Shown here piece after piece: positions 17,829 through 26,626 of a stretch of 64,000 bases of DNA. Each line of letters starts with the position of its first letter. Positions within the stretch are counted from its first letter, which is position 1. The notes under the pieces are model-generated. The model was not told where the DNA came from. It searched no databases and was given only the letters and a program-made list of their open reading frames with translations. Source of the DNA: Bog-756 sp963704615 (GTDB taxonomy: Bacteria; Actinomycetota; Acidimicrobiia; Acidimicrobiales; RAAP-2); contig OY969923.1 in assembly GCA_963704615.1 (NCBI GenBank), positions 744,001 through 808,000 on the forward strand. The letters are read 5' to 3'. The position numbers were made by a program, and so were the translations under genes.

Positions 17829-18992
17829 GTGGCTGAGCTAGAGATCGGCATCTTCAAATCGGGTCGGAAGGCCTACGGACTCGATGACATCGCCATCGTC
17901 CCCAGCCGGCGGACCCGCGACCCCGAGGACGTCGACATCAGCTGGGAGATCGACGCCTACCGGTTCGAGTTGCCATTGATGGCCTCGGCCATGGACGGGG
18001 TGGTCAGCCCGACCACCGCGGTCGAGATCGGACGTCTCGGTGGCCTGGCCGTCCTCAACCTGGAGGGCCTGTGGACCCGCTACGAGGATCCCACCGCCCT
18101 GTTCGACGAGATCCGCGAGCTCCCGGCCGAGAAGGCCACCGCTCGCATGCAGCAGATGTACGCCGAGCCCATTCAGATGGACCTGGTCACCCGGCGGATC
18201 AAGGAGATGAAGGCGGCCGGCATCACGACGGCGGCGTCGGTCACCCCGCAGAGGACGACCGAGTTCGCCTCGGCTCTGCTGGCGGCCGAGTTGGACCTGC
18301 TGGTCATCCAGGGGACGGTGGTGTCGGCCGAGCACGTGTCGAAGACGGCCGAGCCCCTCAACCTCAAGCGGTTCATCCGCGAGTTCGAGATCCCGGTCAT
18401 CGTGGGTGGCTGCGCCTCCTACCAGGCCGGCTTGCACCTGATGCGGACGGGAGCGGTCGGGGTTCTGGTCGGCGTGGGCCCGGGCAATGCCTGCACCACC
18501 CGCGGCGTGCTGGGCATCGGGGTCCCCCAGGCCACTGCCATCGCCGATGTGGCCGGCGCCCGGATGCGCCACCTCGACGAGACCGGCGTCTACTGCCACG
18601 TGATCGCCGACGGCGGCATGGCCAAGGGTGGTGACATCGCCAAGGCGGTCGCCTGCGGAGCCGACGCCGTGATGTTGGGTTCGCCACTCTCCTCGGCGGT
18701 GGAGGCGCCGGCCCGCGGCTTCCACTGGGGAATGGCCACCTTCCATCCGACCCTGCCCCGGGGCGCCCGGGTCAAGACCACCACCCGAGGGACGCTCCAG
18801 GAGATCCTCCTCGGCCCGGCCCACGAGAACGACGGCCGCATGAACCTGTTCGGCGCGCTGCGTACCGCCATGGCCACCTGCGGCTACCAGACGGTGAAGG
18901 AATTCCAGAAAGCCGAAGTGATGGTGGCTCCCGCCCTCCAGACCGAAGGCAAGGACCTGCAGCGCTCCCAGGGTGTCGGCATGGGCCATTGA
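17829..18992 (+). CDS. guaB3: GuaB3 family IMP dehydrogenase-related protein
   Basis: GuaB3 proteins are IMPDH-like TIM barrels found in Actinobacteria and Cyanobacteria, and are thought to act as GMP reductases rather than IMP dehydrogenases. The 387-residue product lacks the CBS pair. It has the catalytic-loop cysteine in GPGNACTTRGVLGIGVPQAT and the flap-region YGTLxEIL-like segment RGTLQEILLGPAHEND. GTG 17829 is preceded by GGAGAGG at 17814-17820. The stop overlaps guaA in a TTGA junction, so the two purine genes are coupled. Confidence 0.92.
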   Translation: MAELEIGIFKSGRKAYGLDDIAIVPSRRTRDPEDVDISWEIDAYRFELPLMASAMDGVVSPTTAVEIGRLGGLAVLNLEGLWTRYEDPTALFDEIRELPAEKATARMQQMYAEPIQMDLVTRRIKEMKAAGITTAASVTPQRTTEFASALLAAELDLLVIQGTVVSAEHVSKTAEPLNLKRFIREFEIPVIVGGCASYQAGLHLMRTGAVGVLVGVGPGNACTTRGVLGIGVPQATAIADVAGARMRHLDETGVYCHVIADGGMAKGGDIAKAVACGADAVMLGSPLSSAVEAPARGFHWGMATFHPTLPRGARVKTTTRGTLQEILLGPAHENDGRMNLFGALRTAMATCGYQTVKEFQKAEVMVAPALQTEGKDLQRSQGVGMGH

Positions 18993-20617
18993 GCCCGACC
19001 TCCGTCGGTCCGGTTGGCACCGGCGACGGTCCCATCCTGGTCGTCGACTTCGGCGCCCAGTACGCCCAACTGATCGCCCGCCGGGTCCGCGAGGCCCACG
19101 TCTACTCCGAGATCGTGCCCGCCTCCTCGACCGCGGCCGAGCTGGCCGCCCGGCGGCCGTCGGGCATCATCCTGTCGGGTGGGCCCAAGTCGGTCAACGA
19201 CACCCCGGCGCCGCTGATCGACCCGGCCATCTACGACACCCAGATCCCCATCCTCGGGATCTGCTACGGCGCCCAGTTGCTGACCGCTCAGCTCGGCGGT
19301 GAGGTGTCCCGTACCGGCCGGGGCGAGTACGGCCGCACGCCACTGACCGTCACCGGTCATTCACCGCTGTTCACCGACTGGCCGGCCCAGTGCGAGGTGT
19401 GGATGAGCCACGGCGATGCCATCACCGCCGTTCCCGACGGGTTCGCGGCCACGGCCAGTAGTCCCGATGCCCCGGTGGCCGCCCTCCACGACGCCGAGCG
19501 GGCCATCTTCGGCGTGCAGTTCCATCCCGAGGTGGTGCACACCGAACGCGGTCGCGACCTGCTCGAGCGATTCCTCTACGGCGTGTGCCACTGCCCTCCG
19601 GCCTGGACCCACACCTCGATCATCGAGTCACAGGTGGAGGCGGTCCGCCATCAGGTGGGGGCCTCGCCGGTGCTGTGCGCCCTGTCGGGAGGAGTCGATT
19701 CGGCGGTGGCGGCCGCCCTGGTGCACAAGGCCATCGGCGACCAGCTCACCTGTGTCTACGTGGACACCGGCCTCATGCGGGCCGAGGAGAGCGAGCAGGT
19801 CGAGGAGACCTTCCGCCGACAATTCCATATCGACCTGGTGCACGTGAAGGCGGCCGACCGGTTCTTCGAAGCGCTGGCCGGGGTGGTCGATCCCGAAGCC
19901 AAGCGCAAGATCATCGGGGAGCTGTTCATCCGCATCTTCGAGGAGGTCGCCCGCGACCTGGTCATCGAGGGATACGACCCGGATGGTCCGCCGGCCGCGG
20001 CCGGCTCGGACGGGGGAGTCGATCGGGCCCCGGCCGGTTATCTGGTGCAGGGCACCCTCTACCCCGATGTCATCGAGTCCGGGTCCGACAGCGCCGCGAC
20101 CATCAAGTCCCATCACAACGTGGGCGGGCTCCCCGACGACCTGGCCTTCGATCTGATCGAGCCCCTCCGTCTCCTGTTCAAGGACGAGGTGCGGGCCGTG
20201 GGCGAGGAGCTGGGCCTTCCCCCCGACATCGTGTGGCGCCAGCCCTTCCCCGGCCCCGGTCTGGCCGTCCGCATCGTGGGGGAGGTGACCCCCGAGCGGG
20301 CCGACATCCTGCGGGCGGCCGACGCCATCGTCGTCGAGGAGATCCGCCGGGCCGGCCTCGACCGCGAGCTGTGGCAGAGCTTCGCCGTGCTTCCGGTGGT
20401 GCGCTCGGTGGGGGTGATGGGCGACGGGCGGACCTACGCCTATCCGATCGTCATCCGCGCCGTGACCAGTGATGACGCCATGACCGCTGACTGGGCTCGT
20501 CTGCCCTACGACCTGCTGGAGCGCCTCTCGTCCCGCATCATCAACGAGGTCGAAGGCGTGAACCGGGTGGCTCTGGACATCACCTCCAAGCCGCCCGGAA
20601 CCATCGAGTGGGAATGA
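18989..20617 (+). CDS. guaA: GMP synthase (glutamine-hydrolysing)
   Basis: GuaA aminates XMP to GMP. The class I glutaminase domain (about 1-210) has the nucleophile C92 in GICYGAQLL. The PP-loop of the ATP pyrophosphatase domain is ALSGGVDSAVAA, and the C-terminal dimerisation domain ends in DITSKPPGTIEWE. The start is TTG 18989 within a TTGA overlap with guaB3; no ATG or GTG is in frame before the conserved PILVVDFGAQYAQL. It has 542 residues, with a short Gly/Asp-rich insertion near residue 340. Confidence 0.96.
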   Translation: MSPTSVGPVGTGDGPILVVDFGAQYAQLIARRVREAHVYSEIVPASSTAAELAARRPSGIILSGGPKSVNDTPAPLIDPAIYDTQIPILGICYGAQLLTAQLGGEVSRTGRGEYGRTPLTVTGHSPLFTDWPAQCEVWMSHGDAITAVPDGFAATASSPDAPVAALHDAERAIFGVQFHPEVVHTERGRDLLERFLYGVCHCPPAWTHTSIIESQVEAVRHQVGASPVLCALSGGVDSAVAAALVHKAIGDQLTCVYVDTGLMRAEESEQVEETFRRQFHIDLVHVKAADRFFEALAGVVDPEAKRKIIGELFIRIFEEVARDLVIEGYDPDGPPAAAGSDGGVDRAPAGYLVQGTLYPDVIESGSDSAATIKSHHNVGGLPDDLAFDLIEPLRLLFKDEVRAVGEELGLPPDIVWRQPFPGPGLAVRIVGEVTPERADILRAADAIVVEEIRRAGLDRELWQSFAVLPVVRSVGVMGDGRTYAYPIVIRAVTSDDAMTADWARLPYDLLERLSSRIINEVEGVNRVALDITSKPPGTIEWE

Positions 20618-22998
20618 GCGCTCCGGGCGGGAGCGCCGATCAGCTCCCCGGTGACGACGGCCCCCCGCCGTTCCGCCCGGTCGGGGCGGACGCTCTCCTC
20701 GAGGGCCTGACCCCTCCGCAACGTGAGTCGGTTCTCCACCGGGGCGGCCCGCTGCTCATCGTGGCCGGGGCCGGCTCCGGCAAGACCCGGGTCCTCACCC
20801 GGAGGATCGCCCACCTGATCGTCACCGGCGACGCCGCCCCCTGGCAGATCTTGGCCATCACCTTCACCAACAAGGCGGCCGACGAGATGCGCCGACGGGT
20901 GATCGAGCTGGTGGGCCGGCGGGGGGCCCGCATGTGGGTGTCGACCTTCCACTCGGCCTGTGTCCGCATCCTGCGCGCCCACGGCGACCGTCTCGGTTAC
21001 AAGGGCTCCTTCACCATCTACGACGATGCCGACTCCCGCCGGCTCATCGAGATCATCTGCCGCGAGATGGACATCGACACCAAAAAGCTGCCTCCCCGCT
21101 CGATCCAGGGTCAGATCAGCCAGGCCAAGTCGGCCCAGCGCGGGCCCGAGGAATTCCGGGCTGCGGCCCTCACCATCTTCGATCGCCGGGTGGCTGACGT
21201 GTTCGATCGGTATCAGCAGCGGATGGTGGCGGCCAACGCCATGGACTTCGACGACCTCCTGCTCAACGTGGTCCTCCTTTTTCGGAACCATCCCGATGTC
21301 CTCGAGCACTACCAGAAGCGCTTCACCCACATCCTCATCGACGAGTACCAGGACACCAACTCGGTGCAGAACGCGCTGGCCGTCATGCTCGCCTCCGACC
21401 ACCGCAACATCGTGGTGGTCGGGGACAGCGACCAGTCGGTGTACCGCTTTCGGGGCGCCGACATCAGCAACATCCTCGACTTCGAGCGGGCGTTCCCCGA
21501 CGCCACCGCCATCACCCTCGACCAGAACTTCCGTTCCACCCAGACCATCCTCGACGCCGCCAACGCGGTCATCGTCAACAACGTCTCGCGCAAGCCGAAA
21601 ACCCTGTGGACCGACGCCGGTCAGGGGGAGAGGATCGTCCGTTACCGGGCCGAGGACGAGTACGACGAGGCCGCCTGGGTGGCCCATGAGGTGACCCGCC
21701 TCCACCGCGAACAGGACCTGCGGTGGGGGGACGTGGCCGTCTTCTACCGGACCAACGCCCAGAGCCGCGCCCTCGAGGAGGCCATGGTCCGGGCCGAGGT
21801 CCCCTACAAGGTGGTGGGGGGGACCAAGTTCTACGACCGGCGTGAGGTCAAAGACGTCATGGCCTACCTTCGGGTCCTGGTCAACCCCGATGACGAGGTG
21901 AGCTGGCGACGCATCGTCAACGTTCCCAAGCGCGGTGTGGGGGAGACCTCGGTGGCCCGGTTGGCCGGCTGGGCCGGGCAGCGAGGGGAGTCTTTCGGCG
22001 AGGCGGTGCGCCAGGCCGACCAGGTGGGAGTGTCGGGCAAGGCAGGCGCCGCCCTGGTCGAACTGTCGATCCTGCTCGACGAGCTGCGGGGCCGGATGGT
22101 CCTCCCCGCCCTGGTGGACGAGAACGGTGACGCCATCCCTCCCGAGGGGGAGCCGGACACCAGGCGGGAGCTGGACGGCGAGCCCGCTGCCGGTCACGGG
22201 GAGGAGTCGGCTGCCACCCTGGGCCCGGGCGGCCTGGTGTCCGCGGTGGTCGAGCGGACCGGCTACCGCAGCGAGCTGCTGGCCGAAGGCACCATCGAGG
22301 CCCTGGGCCGGGTCGAGAACGTCGACGAGCTGGCCGGGGTGGCCGACGAGTACCCCACCCTGCCCGAGTTCCTCGAGGCCGCCTCCTTGGTGGCCGACTC
22401 CGACGAGCTCGAGGGGGACGGGACCAAGGTCTCCCTGATGACCATGCACATCGCCAAGGGCCTCGAGTTCCCGGCGGTGTTTCTGGTTGGCATGGAGGAC
22501 GGGATCTTCCCCCACCTCAACTCCCTCGGGGATCCGGTCGAGCTCGAGGAGGAACGGCGGTTGTGCTACGTGGGCATCACCCGGGCGGAGCGGTACCTGT
22601 ACGTTTCGCACGCTTGGAGCCGGATGTTGTACGGGCGGACGGGCAGCAACATCCCGAGCCGATTTCTCAACGAGATCCCCACCGAGCTGCTTCGAGATGT
22701 GGGCGGTGGCTCCGGACGGCCGGGGTCAGACGATGACGACGGCACGCCGGGCCGGAGCGTGTTCGGTCGCGGCGATGTGGGCTTCGATCCCGCCGGACGC
22801 CGACGCCGGACACCGGCGACCACCGGTGCCGAGTTGCTGGGGTTGGTCGCCGGCGATCGGGTTGTGCACGGCAAGTGGGGCGAGGGCACGGTCATCGAGG
22901 CCTCGGGGTCCGGGGAGGAGGCCGAAGCGGTGGTGCAATTCGAGACGGTGGGAAGGAAGAAGCTTCTTCTGTCCATGGCCCCGCTCAAGCGGGCCTGA
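20614..22998 (+). CDS. pcrA: ATP-dependent DNA helicase PcrA/UvrD
   Basis: This superfamily 1A 3'-5' helicase acts in nucleotide-excision repair and replication. The 794-residue product has Walker A AGAGSGKT (51-58), motif II DEYQDTN, motif III GDSDQSVYRFRGAD and motif V-VI region MTMHIAKGLEFPAVFLVGME. The C-terminal Tudor-like domain (GDRVVHGKWGEGTVIEASG) is typical of PcrA. ATG 20614 overlaps the guaA stop (ATGA). The last codons (LKRA) lie inside the left copy of the direct repeat that bounds the accessory block. Confidence 0.95.
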   Translation: MSAPGGSADQLPGDDGPPPFRPVGADALLEGLTPPQRESVLHRGGPLLIVAGAGSGKTRVLTRRIAHLIVTGDAAPWQILAITFTNKAADEMRRRVIELVGRRGARMWVSTFHSACVRILRAHGDRLGYKGSFTIYDDADSRRLIEIICREMDIDTKKLPPRSIQGQISQAKSAQRGPEEFRAAALTIFDRRVADVFDRYQQRMVAANAMDFDDLLLNVVLLFRNHPDVLEHYQKRFTHILIDEYQDTNSVQNALAVMLASDHRNIVVVGDSDQSVYRFRGADISNILDFERAFPDATAITLDQNFRSTQTILDAANAVIVNNVSRKPKTLWTDAGQGERIVRYRAEDEYDEAAWVAHEVTRLHREQDLRWGDVAVFYRTNAQSRALEEAMVRAEVPYKVVGGTKFYDRREVKDVMAYLRVLVNPDDEVSWRRIVNVPKRGVGETSVARLAGWAGQRGESFGEAVRQADQVGVSGKAGAALVELSILLDELRGRMVLPALVDENGDAIPPEGEPDTRRELDGEPAAGHGEESAATLGPGGLVSAVVERTGYRSELLAEGTIEALGRVENVDELAGVADEYPTLPEFLEAASLVADSDELEGDGTKVSLMTMHIAKGLEFPAVFLVGMEDGIFPHLNSLGDPVELEEERRLCYVGITRAERYLYVSHAWSRMLYGRTGSNIPSRFLNEIPTELLRDVGGGSGRPGSDDDDGTPGRSVFGRGDVGFDPAGRRRRTPATTGAELLGLVAGDRVVHGKWGEGTVIEASGSGEEAEAVVQFETVGRKKLLLSMAPLKRA

Positions 22999-23008
22999 CC
23001 CCGGCGGG
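22977..23008 (+). repeat. left copy of 32-bp direct repeat (att-like)
   Basis: It matches 28949-28980 at 30 of 32 positions, with a perfect 21-nt core (22983-23003). It covers the last codons and the stop of pcrA, leaving that gene intact. Inside it is an inverted repeat, CCCGCT-CA-AGCGGG (22980-22993). Confidence 0.7.
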
Positions 23009-23271
23009 CGGGCCAAACCGACTCTCTTCCGATGAAAGCGGGGTGTACCGCTCACGAAAGCAAGTGCTCTATCGGTCCGAGGTCAGAATGTGTCCCACTC
23101 CCGCTGCCCATCTGCTTGGGGATGCCTTAGACCGCCCTGGCAAGTGTTGCCCGCCTGACTGCTCAGGTGGCCGGCGTCGATAACCGACTCGCTCCCGGCG
23201 TTCGGGGACACGGTCTCCAACCTGCGTGCCCGGATACGCTCTTGATGAGTTACCGGAGCGGAGGCTGCGAC

Positions 23272-23715
23272 GTGCCCAGCGGTGATTTCGACTACCTGAT
23301 TGAGGACGAGCCTGATCCGGAACACGTTCGTCATTTGATCTCTGGCCTCGTGGCCTTTAACGACGACCGAGCCGAGTTAGAGAATCGCAGACCGCTCGGA
23401 GTCTTTGTACGCCATGCTGGAGAGATCCTTGGGGGCGTCGACGGATACACCCATTGGCGATGGCTGTACGTAAGTCACCTCTGGATTCATGATGACGTGC
23501 GAGGTGAGGGGGTTGGAAGCCATCTCATGACCACCATTGAGACTCAGGCTTGCCTCCGAGGGTGCCGGGGAGCATGGCTGGACACGTTCAGCTTTCAGGC
23601 CCCTGGGTTCTACGAGTCCATCGGTTACCAGCGGTTGGGCGACTTGCCTGACTTTCCGCCCGGTAGCCGTCGCCACTTCCTCTGGAAGCCCTTGGAAAGC
23701 TCGACGTTCGACTGA
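23272..23715 (+). CDS. GNAT family N-acetyltransferase
   Basis: This cytoplasmic acetyltransferase has an unknown substrate. The acetyl-CoA-binding region reads VSHLWIHDDVRGEGVGSHLM at about 80-100, and the C-terminal half has the GFYESIGYQRLG strand of the GNAT fold. GTG 23272 is preceded by a clear GGAGG at 23260-23264, so upstream in-frame starts (23167, 23245) are not used here. It has 147 residues. It is the first gene of the low-GC block, with codon use unlike pcrA. Confidence 0.82.
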   Translation: MPSGDFDYLIEDEPDPEHVRHLISGLVAFNDDRAELENRRPLGVFVRHAGEILGGVDGYTHWRWLYVSHLWIHDDVRGEGVGSHLMTTIETQACLRGCRGAWLDTFSFQAPGFYESIGYQRLGDLPDFPPGSRRHFLWKPLESSTFD

Positions 23716-23786
23716 CAAGACCTTGACAGCTTCATGCATGCTGGTGGGCCGCAGTTCGATAGACGCCGTTGATCCGGCGAACTGGG

Positions 23787-24530
23787 TCACGTACGAAAGC
23801 CGAGGCACGATCGGGTCATTGGGCCGTACATCGGGTGTGCGATACCGGGCACGGCCGCAGTGCCGACTAGCACGTAGAACTGCCCGGCGAACAGGACCAC
23901 ACCACCGACTTCGGCGGCCAACACCTCCGCATCGAAGTGGCGGCGGAAGACTCTGTAGCCACCTCCCCCCGGCAGGGTCCGCTCCTGCCACTCCTCGGCG
24001 CTCACTCCTAGGGGGCGACCGGCGTCGAGGATCACGACCTCGGACGCAACCCGGTGCGCTTCGGCAAGAAAGGGTTCACGCTCACTAGGAAGAAGCAAGC
24101 CATAGAGGTGGGCGGAGAAGAAGCGGTCGAAGGCATGGGTTGGCACGGGTAGGGCAGTGGCATCTGCCTGGATCACTGGGACTTCGGGAGCAACGGTGCG
24201 CAGAACGTCCAGCGCCCTTCGACTTTGGTCGATGGCGATGCCCCTCCCCGCAAGGTATCCGGTGAAAGTGCCTGGCCCGGCACCCACTTCGACGAAGCGG
24301 ACTGCGGACAGTTCACGAAGCAGGCGTTCAAGCTGCGCAGCTTCAGCAGCGATGTCTTCGATTTCGACGGTGACGCCCAGACCGGTCCAGTAGGCGTGGG
24401 CGTTGGCCAAGCCAGGCAAGCGCCCGGTCACTCGCCGGTCGTAGTACTCCCAGAGTGATCGACGATGCCGTTCTCGTTCGTTGGGCGATTCCCCGATCAC
24501 CGGCCGAAGCGAATCATCGGGGATTGGCAC
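23787..24530 (-). CDS. class I SAM-dependent methyltransferase
   Basis: Motif I is RFVEVGAGPGTFTGYLAGRG, followed by the acidic IDQSRRALDVL and motif IV-like DRFFSAHLYGLLL. The substrate is unknown. The start is uncertain: GTG 24530 gives 247 residues and lies just after a TATGAT hexamer (24534-24539), GTG 24500 is close by, and ATG 24632 would add a poorly conserved N-terminus. Convergent with the GNAT gene, it ends 71 nt from it. Low-GC codon use fits the island. Confidence 0.72.
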   Translation of the reverse strand: MPIPDDSLRPVIGESPNERERHRRSLWEYYDRRVTGRLPGLANAHAYWTGLGVTVEIEDIAAEAAQLERLLRELSAVRFVEVGAGPGTFTGYLAGRGIAIDQSRRALDVLRTVAPEVPVIQADATALPVPTHAFDRFFSAHLYGLLLPSEREPFLAEAHRVASEVVILDAGRPLGVSAEEWQERTLPGGGGYRVFRRHFDAEVLAAEVGGVVLFAGQFYVLVGTAAVPGIAHPMYGPMTRSCLGFRT

Positions 24531-24967
24531 GTAATCATATTTGCAGCTGCCCGAATCGACGAGTCCGCACCTGCCTCCAAAAGCCGTTTCACGGGTGATC
24601 CACGGGCCCTGGACTGAGGTTCGTGGAACCATACTCAGGGCTCCCCGTCGATGTCCGTAATGAGCCGGTCGAAGAGTCCGAGCCGGTGTTCGGCGGCAGG
24701 TTCGCACCGGATTGCGGCCGAGTTGCCGATTGCTCCGAGAGATTGTCTCTCGTGAGTAAGACGGTGATCGTGGACTGTGATCGGAGATTCTGGGCATTGA
24801 GTTCGGTGTTGGCCCATCTTCGAAGCGGCGATCTGACAACCGTTGAAGCAGCCAAGGGGACAGACTCAGCCTGCGTCGGTAACCGGGTTCGTGTCCCCTT
24901 GGCTACAGGGAAGGGAAAGGAGCTCAGAGCCTCGTTGGAGGATGAGCCCCTTTCCTGCAGTGTTGGA
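24531..24967. other. 437-nt stretch without a convincing gene; holds repeat copy A
   Basis: No reading frame here looks coding. The stretch holds the presumed methyltransferase promoter (TATGAT, 24534-24539, minus strand), copy A of the 102-bp repeat (24701-24802) and the inverted repeat 24736-24752. Confidence 0.5.
24701..24802 (+). repeat. 102-bp repeat, copy A
   Basis: It matches 25686-25787 at 96 of 102 positions without gaps. It contains CGAGAGA-TTG-TCTCTCG (24736-24752), a perfect 7-bp inverted repeat that is reduced to 6 bp in copy B. The two copies flank the first secreted-protein gene. Confidence 0.8.
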
Positions 24968-25429
24968 TCAGGAAGCCGTCGTGGGCTTCAAAGCATGGAT
25001 GTTGCCCGCGGAATCGATGCAGACCTCCGCCTTGAACACACCCGGAATCGGCGAGTCACCCGTGCCGCTCTGTGCAGTGATAGTGCCCTTTGCGGACTCC
25101 TCCGAGGAACCCGAGCCGTACTTTTTGACACAGGTCTTGGTCAGCGTCTTTGAGGACTTGAGCGTCGGCGCACTAAATGTCGTCGTGTTGCTATTCACCC
25201 AGGTAATAGTTCCACCGCTTGCCAGCGACGAGGTGGCAACCGGCTGGGAACTTCCACCCGTGCTGCCTCCGGTACAGCCGCTCAAGGTGATGGTGCCGCT
25301 GACAGTCCCGGTAATGGTCGTGCACGTCGTCTTCACAGTGTGTGCTCCGGCGACGCCACCGAACGCCAGCGTTGCCGCAGCCGAAAACGGAATCGTCAAG
25401 GCCGCAACTATGAGTAGTACTCGTCTCAT
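24968..25429 (-). CDS. secreted four-cysteine protein, paralogue 1
   Basis: I do not recognise a named family. The 153-residue product has a Sec signal peptide (MRR, hydrophobic 4-22, AGA-H cleavage region near 28-29). A Thr/Ser/Gly-rich mature part has C36, C52, C100 and C137, spaced X15, X47, X36. AGGAGG lies 7-8 nt upstream of the ATG, so the start is firm. Paralogue 2 at 26049-26510 has the same length and nearly the same cysteine spacing, and both have similar 5' regions. An extracellular, disulphide-stabilised beta protein is inferred. Confidence 0.78.
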   Translation of the reverse strand: MRRVLLIVAALTIPFSAAATLAFGGVAGAHTVKTTCTTITGTVSGTITLSGCTGGSTGGSSQPVATSSLASGGTITWVNSNTTTFSAPTLKSSKTLTKTCVKKYGSGSSEESAKGTITAQSGTGDSPIPGVFKAEVCIDSAGNIHALKPTTAS

Positions 25430-25474
25430 ATGTCATCCCTCCTAGGTAGGTTCTTGTTTCCTTCAAAACACCAA

Positions 25475-25487
25475 CGGAAACCTTCCG
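25475..25487 (-). promoter_or_regulatory. leader hairpin upstream of paralogue 1
   Basis: CGGAA-ACC-TTCCG lies about 46-58 nt upstream of the ATG. An equivalent ACGGA/TCCGT hairpin occurs at 26535-26549 before paralogue 2. Conservation of the pair suggests a 5'-UTR element or operator. Confidence 0.4.
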
Positions 25488-25525
25488 CTGGTTCCCCCTT
25501 GCCGAAGCAATCGATCCCACTGCGG

Positions 25526-25562
25526 CGTATACCCCCTTGGGCGACCACCAAACCAACGTTGG
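25526..25562 (-). promoter_or_regulatory. upstream block shared by both secreted-protein genes (copy 1)
   Basis: On the minus strand this reads as palindrome CCAACGTTGG (25553-25562), then GTTTG, and about 20 nt later GGGGTATACG. The block at 26588-26626 has the same elements in the same order. It probably contains the promoter, with GTATAC as a -10-like element. The sigma factor is unknown. Confidence 0.45.
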
Positions 25563-25685
25563 AGGGTGTCCCAGGCCTGGCTTAGTAAATAACGCTCAAA
25601 CTCCGACCAGAGGGCGGGTCCGCCTGCCCCAGTCGTGCCGATCGTGGGCAGTCACTAACCGCGAGCAGTTCCCGCGTCCAATGCA

Positions 25686-25787
25686 TTCGCACCGGATTGC
25701 GGCCGAGTTGCCGATTGCTCGGAGAGATTGTCTCTCGTGAGTAAGACGACAATCGCGGACTGTGATCGGGGATTCTGGGCATTGAGT
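25686..25787 (+). repeat. 102-bp repeat, copy B
   Basis: This is the direct copy of 24701-24802, 985 nt downstream, with 6 differences. The similarity continues weakly past 25787, where copy A has lost about 12 nt. Confidence 0.8.
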
Positions 25788-26048
25788 GATGCGTTTGGGG
25801 TGTCGCTAGCTCACTTGGTCGAGGAGGTAGAGCGCCAGTGGGACCTGCTCGACGCGTGGTTCCTGGCCTGGTTGTCTTCCTCCGGTGAGTCGGCGCTCCG
25901 GCACCGAGGCGGGACCGTCTCGGTAAGAACGCGAGGATGCCCGCCCCGGGAGGGGCGGGCATCCTCCACACGTCCACAAGCTTGGCTCCGCGAGCCCCGA
26001 TCCCTAAGGCCCAGGGCCACAGTGATCGACTTGTGTACGAGAGATGTC

Positions 26049-26510
26049 CTACAGCTCCATCTTCGTTCCCTTGAGCAGCGTAATGGCTCCCTTGCTCGAG
26101 ACGCACGCATCAGCGCTGACCGCGTCGCCAACCGCTGGGATACCTGTCCCGGTTGTGGAAGCAGACGAGACCGTCGCGGTGAACGAGTACTCAGTACCCT
26201 TCTTCCCGCATGCATTCGGCGTCACGGTGTTGGCGGAACCATCGTCAATGCCCGTGGTGGCCTTGCTGCTCTTCCAGGTGAGGGTGCCGCTCGAGGCGAG
26301 ATCTGTGGCCACGCCAGTCGCAGACTTGTAGCCCTTTCCTCCAGACGGAGTGCACTTGCTGATGGTGACGTTTCCAGTGATCGTCCCCTTGAGGCCCGTG
26401 CACTGGATCGACGACGACGCTCCAGCAGTGCCGGCAAGGCTCACTGTAGCCACGCCAACGGGAATGGACATGGCCAGCGCGATAGCGGCCACTGTTGCGA
26501 TGCGACGCAT
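26049..26510 (-). CDS. secreted four-cysteine protein, paralogue 2
   Basis: This 153-residue secreted protein has no recognised family. The signal peptide spans about 1-31 (MRR, hydrophobic core, AGTAGAS). The cysteines are C37, C53, C101 and C136, spaced X15, X47, X34, against X15, X47, X36 in paralogue 1. Sequence identity between the two is low outside the cysteine frame (both have a GTITG/GTVSG strand and a SSGT/SGGT-hTW motif). An AAGGGGG site precedes the ATG. It lies in the same orientation as paralogue 1, 619 nt upstream of it, and is transcribed separately. Confidence 0.78.
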   Translation of the reverse strand: MRRIATVAAIALAMSIPVGVATVSLAGTAGASSSIQCTGLKGTITGNVTISKCTPSGGKGYKSATGVATDLASSGTLTWKSSKATTGIDDGSANTVTPNACGKKGTEYSFTATVSSASTTGTGIPAVGDAVSADACVSSKGAITLLKGTKMEL

Positions 26511-26587
26511 TTGAACCCCCTTAATTCATCACCAACGGAGCTTTTCCGTCGGACCCCCGTACCGAAGAACCGAGCCGAGGTAAACGA

Positions 26588-26626
26588 CGTATACCCCAGG
26601 TCGCCGACGTTCAAACCAACGTTTGG
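26588..26626 (-). promoter_or_regulatory. upstream block shared by both secreted-protein genes (copy 2)
   Basis: The minus strand has AACGTTGGTTTG followed after about 15 nt by GGGGTATACG, the same pattern as 25526-25562. The palindrome is imperfect here because of one extra T. It ends 78 nt before the paralogue 2 ATG. Confidence 0.45.

Larger units (their letters stand above)
25430..26048. other. 619-nt stretch: leader and promoter of paralogue 1, repeat copy B
   Basis: Next to paralogue 1 is its leader with a hairpin (25475-25487) and the shared upstream block (25526-25562). Further on is repeat copy B (25686-25787), within an open frame that resembles the end of a helix-turn-helix regulator but has no intact gene around it. 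Nothing convincing lies in 25790-26048. Confidence 0.5.

Noticed and set aside
24531..24839. Longer N-terminus for the minus-strand methyltransferase
   Set aside because: The extra residues come partly from the 102-bp repeat and are matched only by a non-coding frame at the other repeat copy, so they are not protein conservation.
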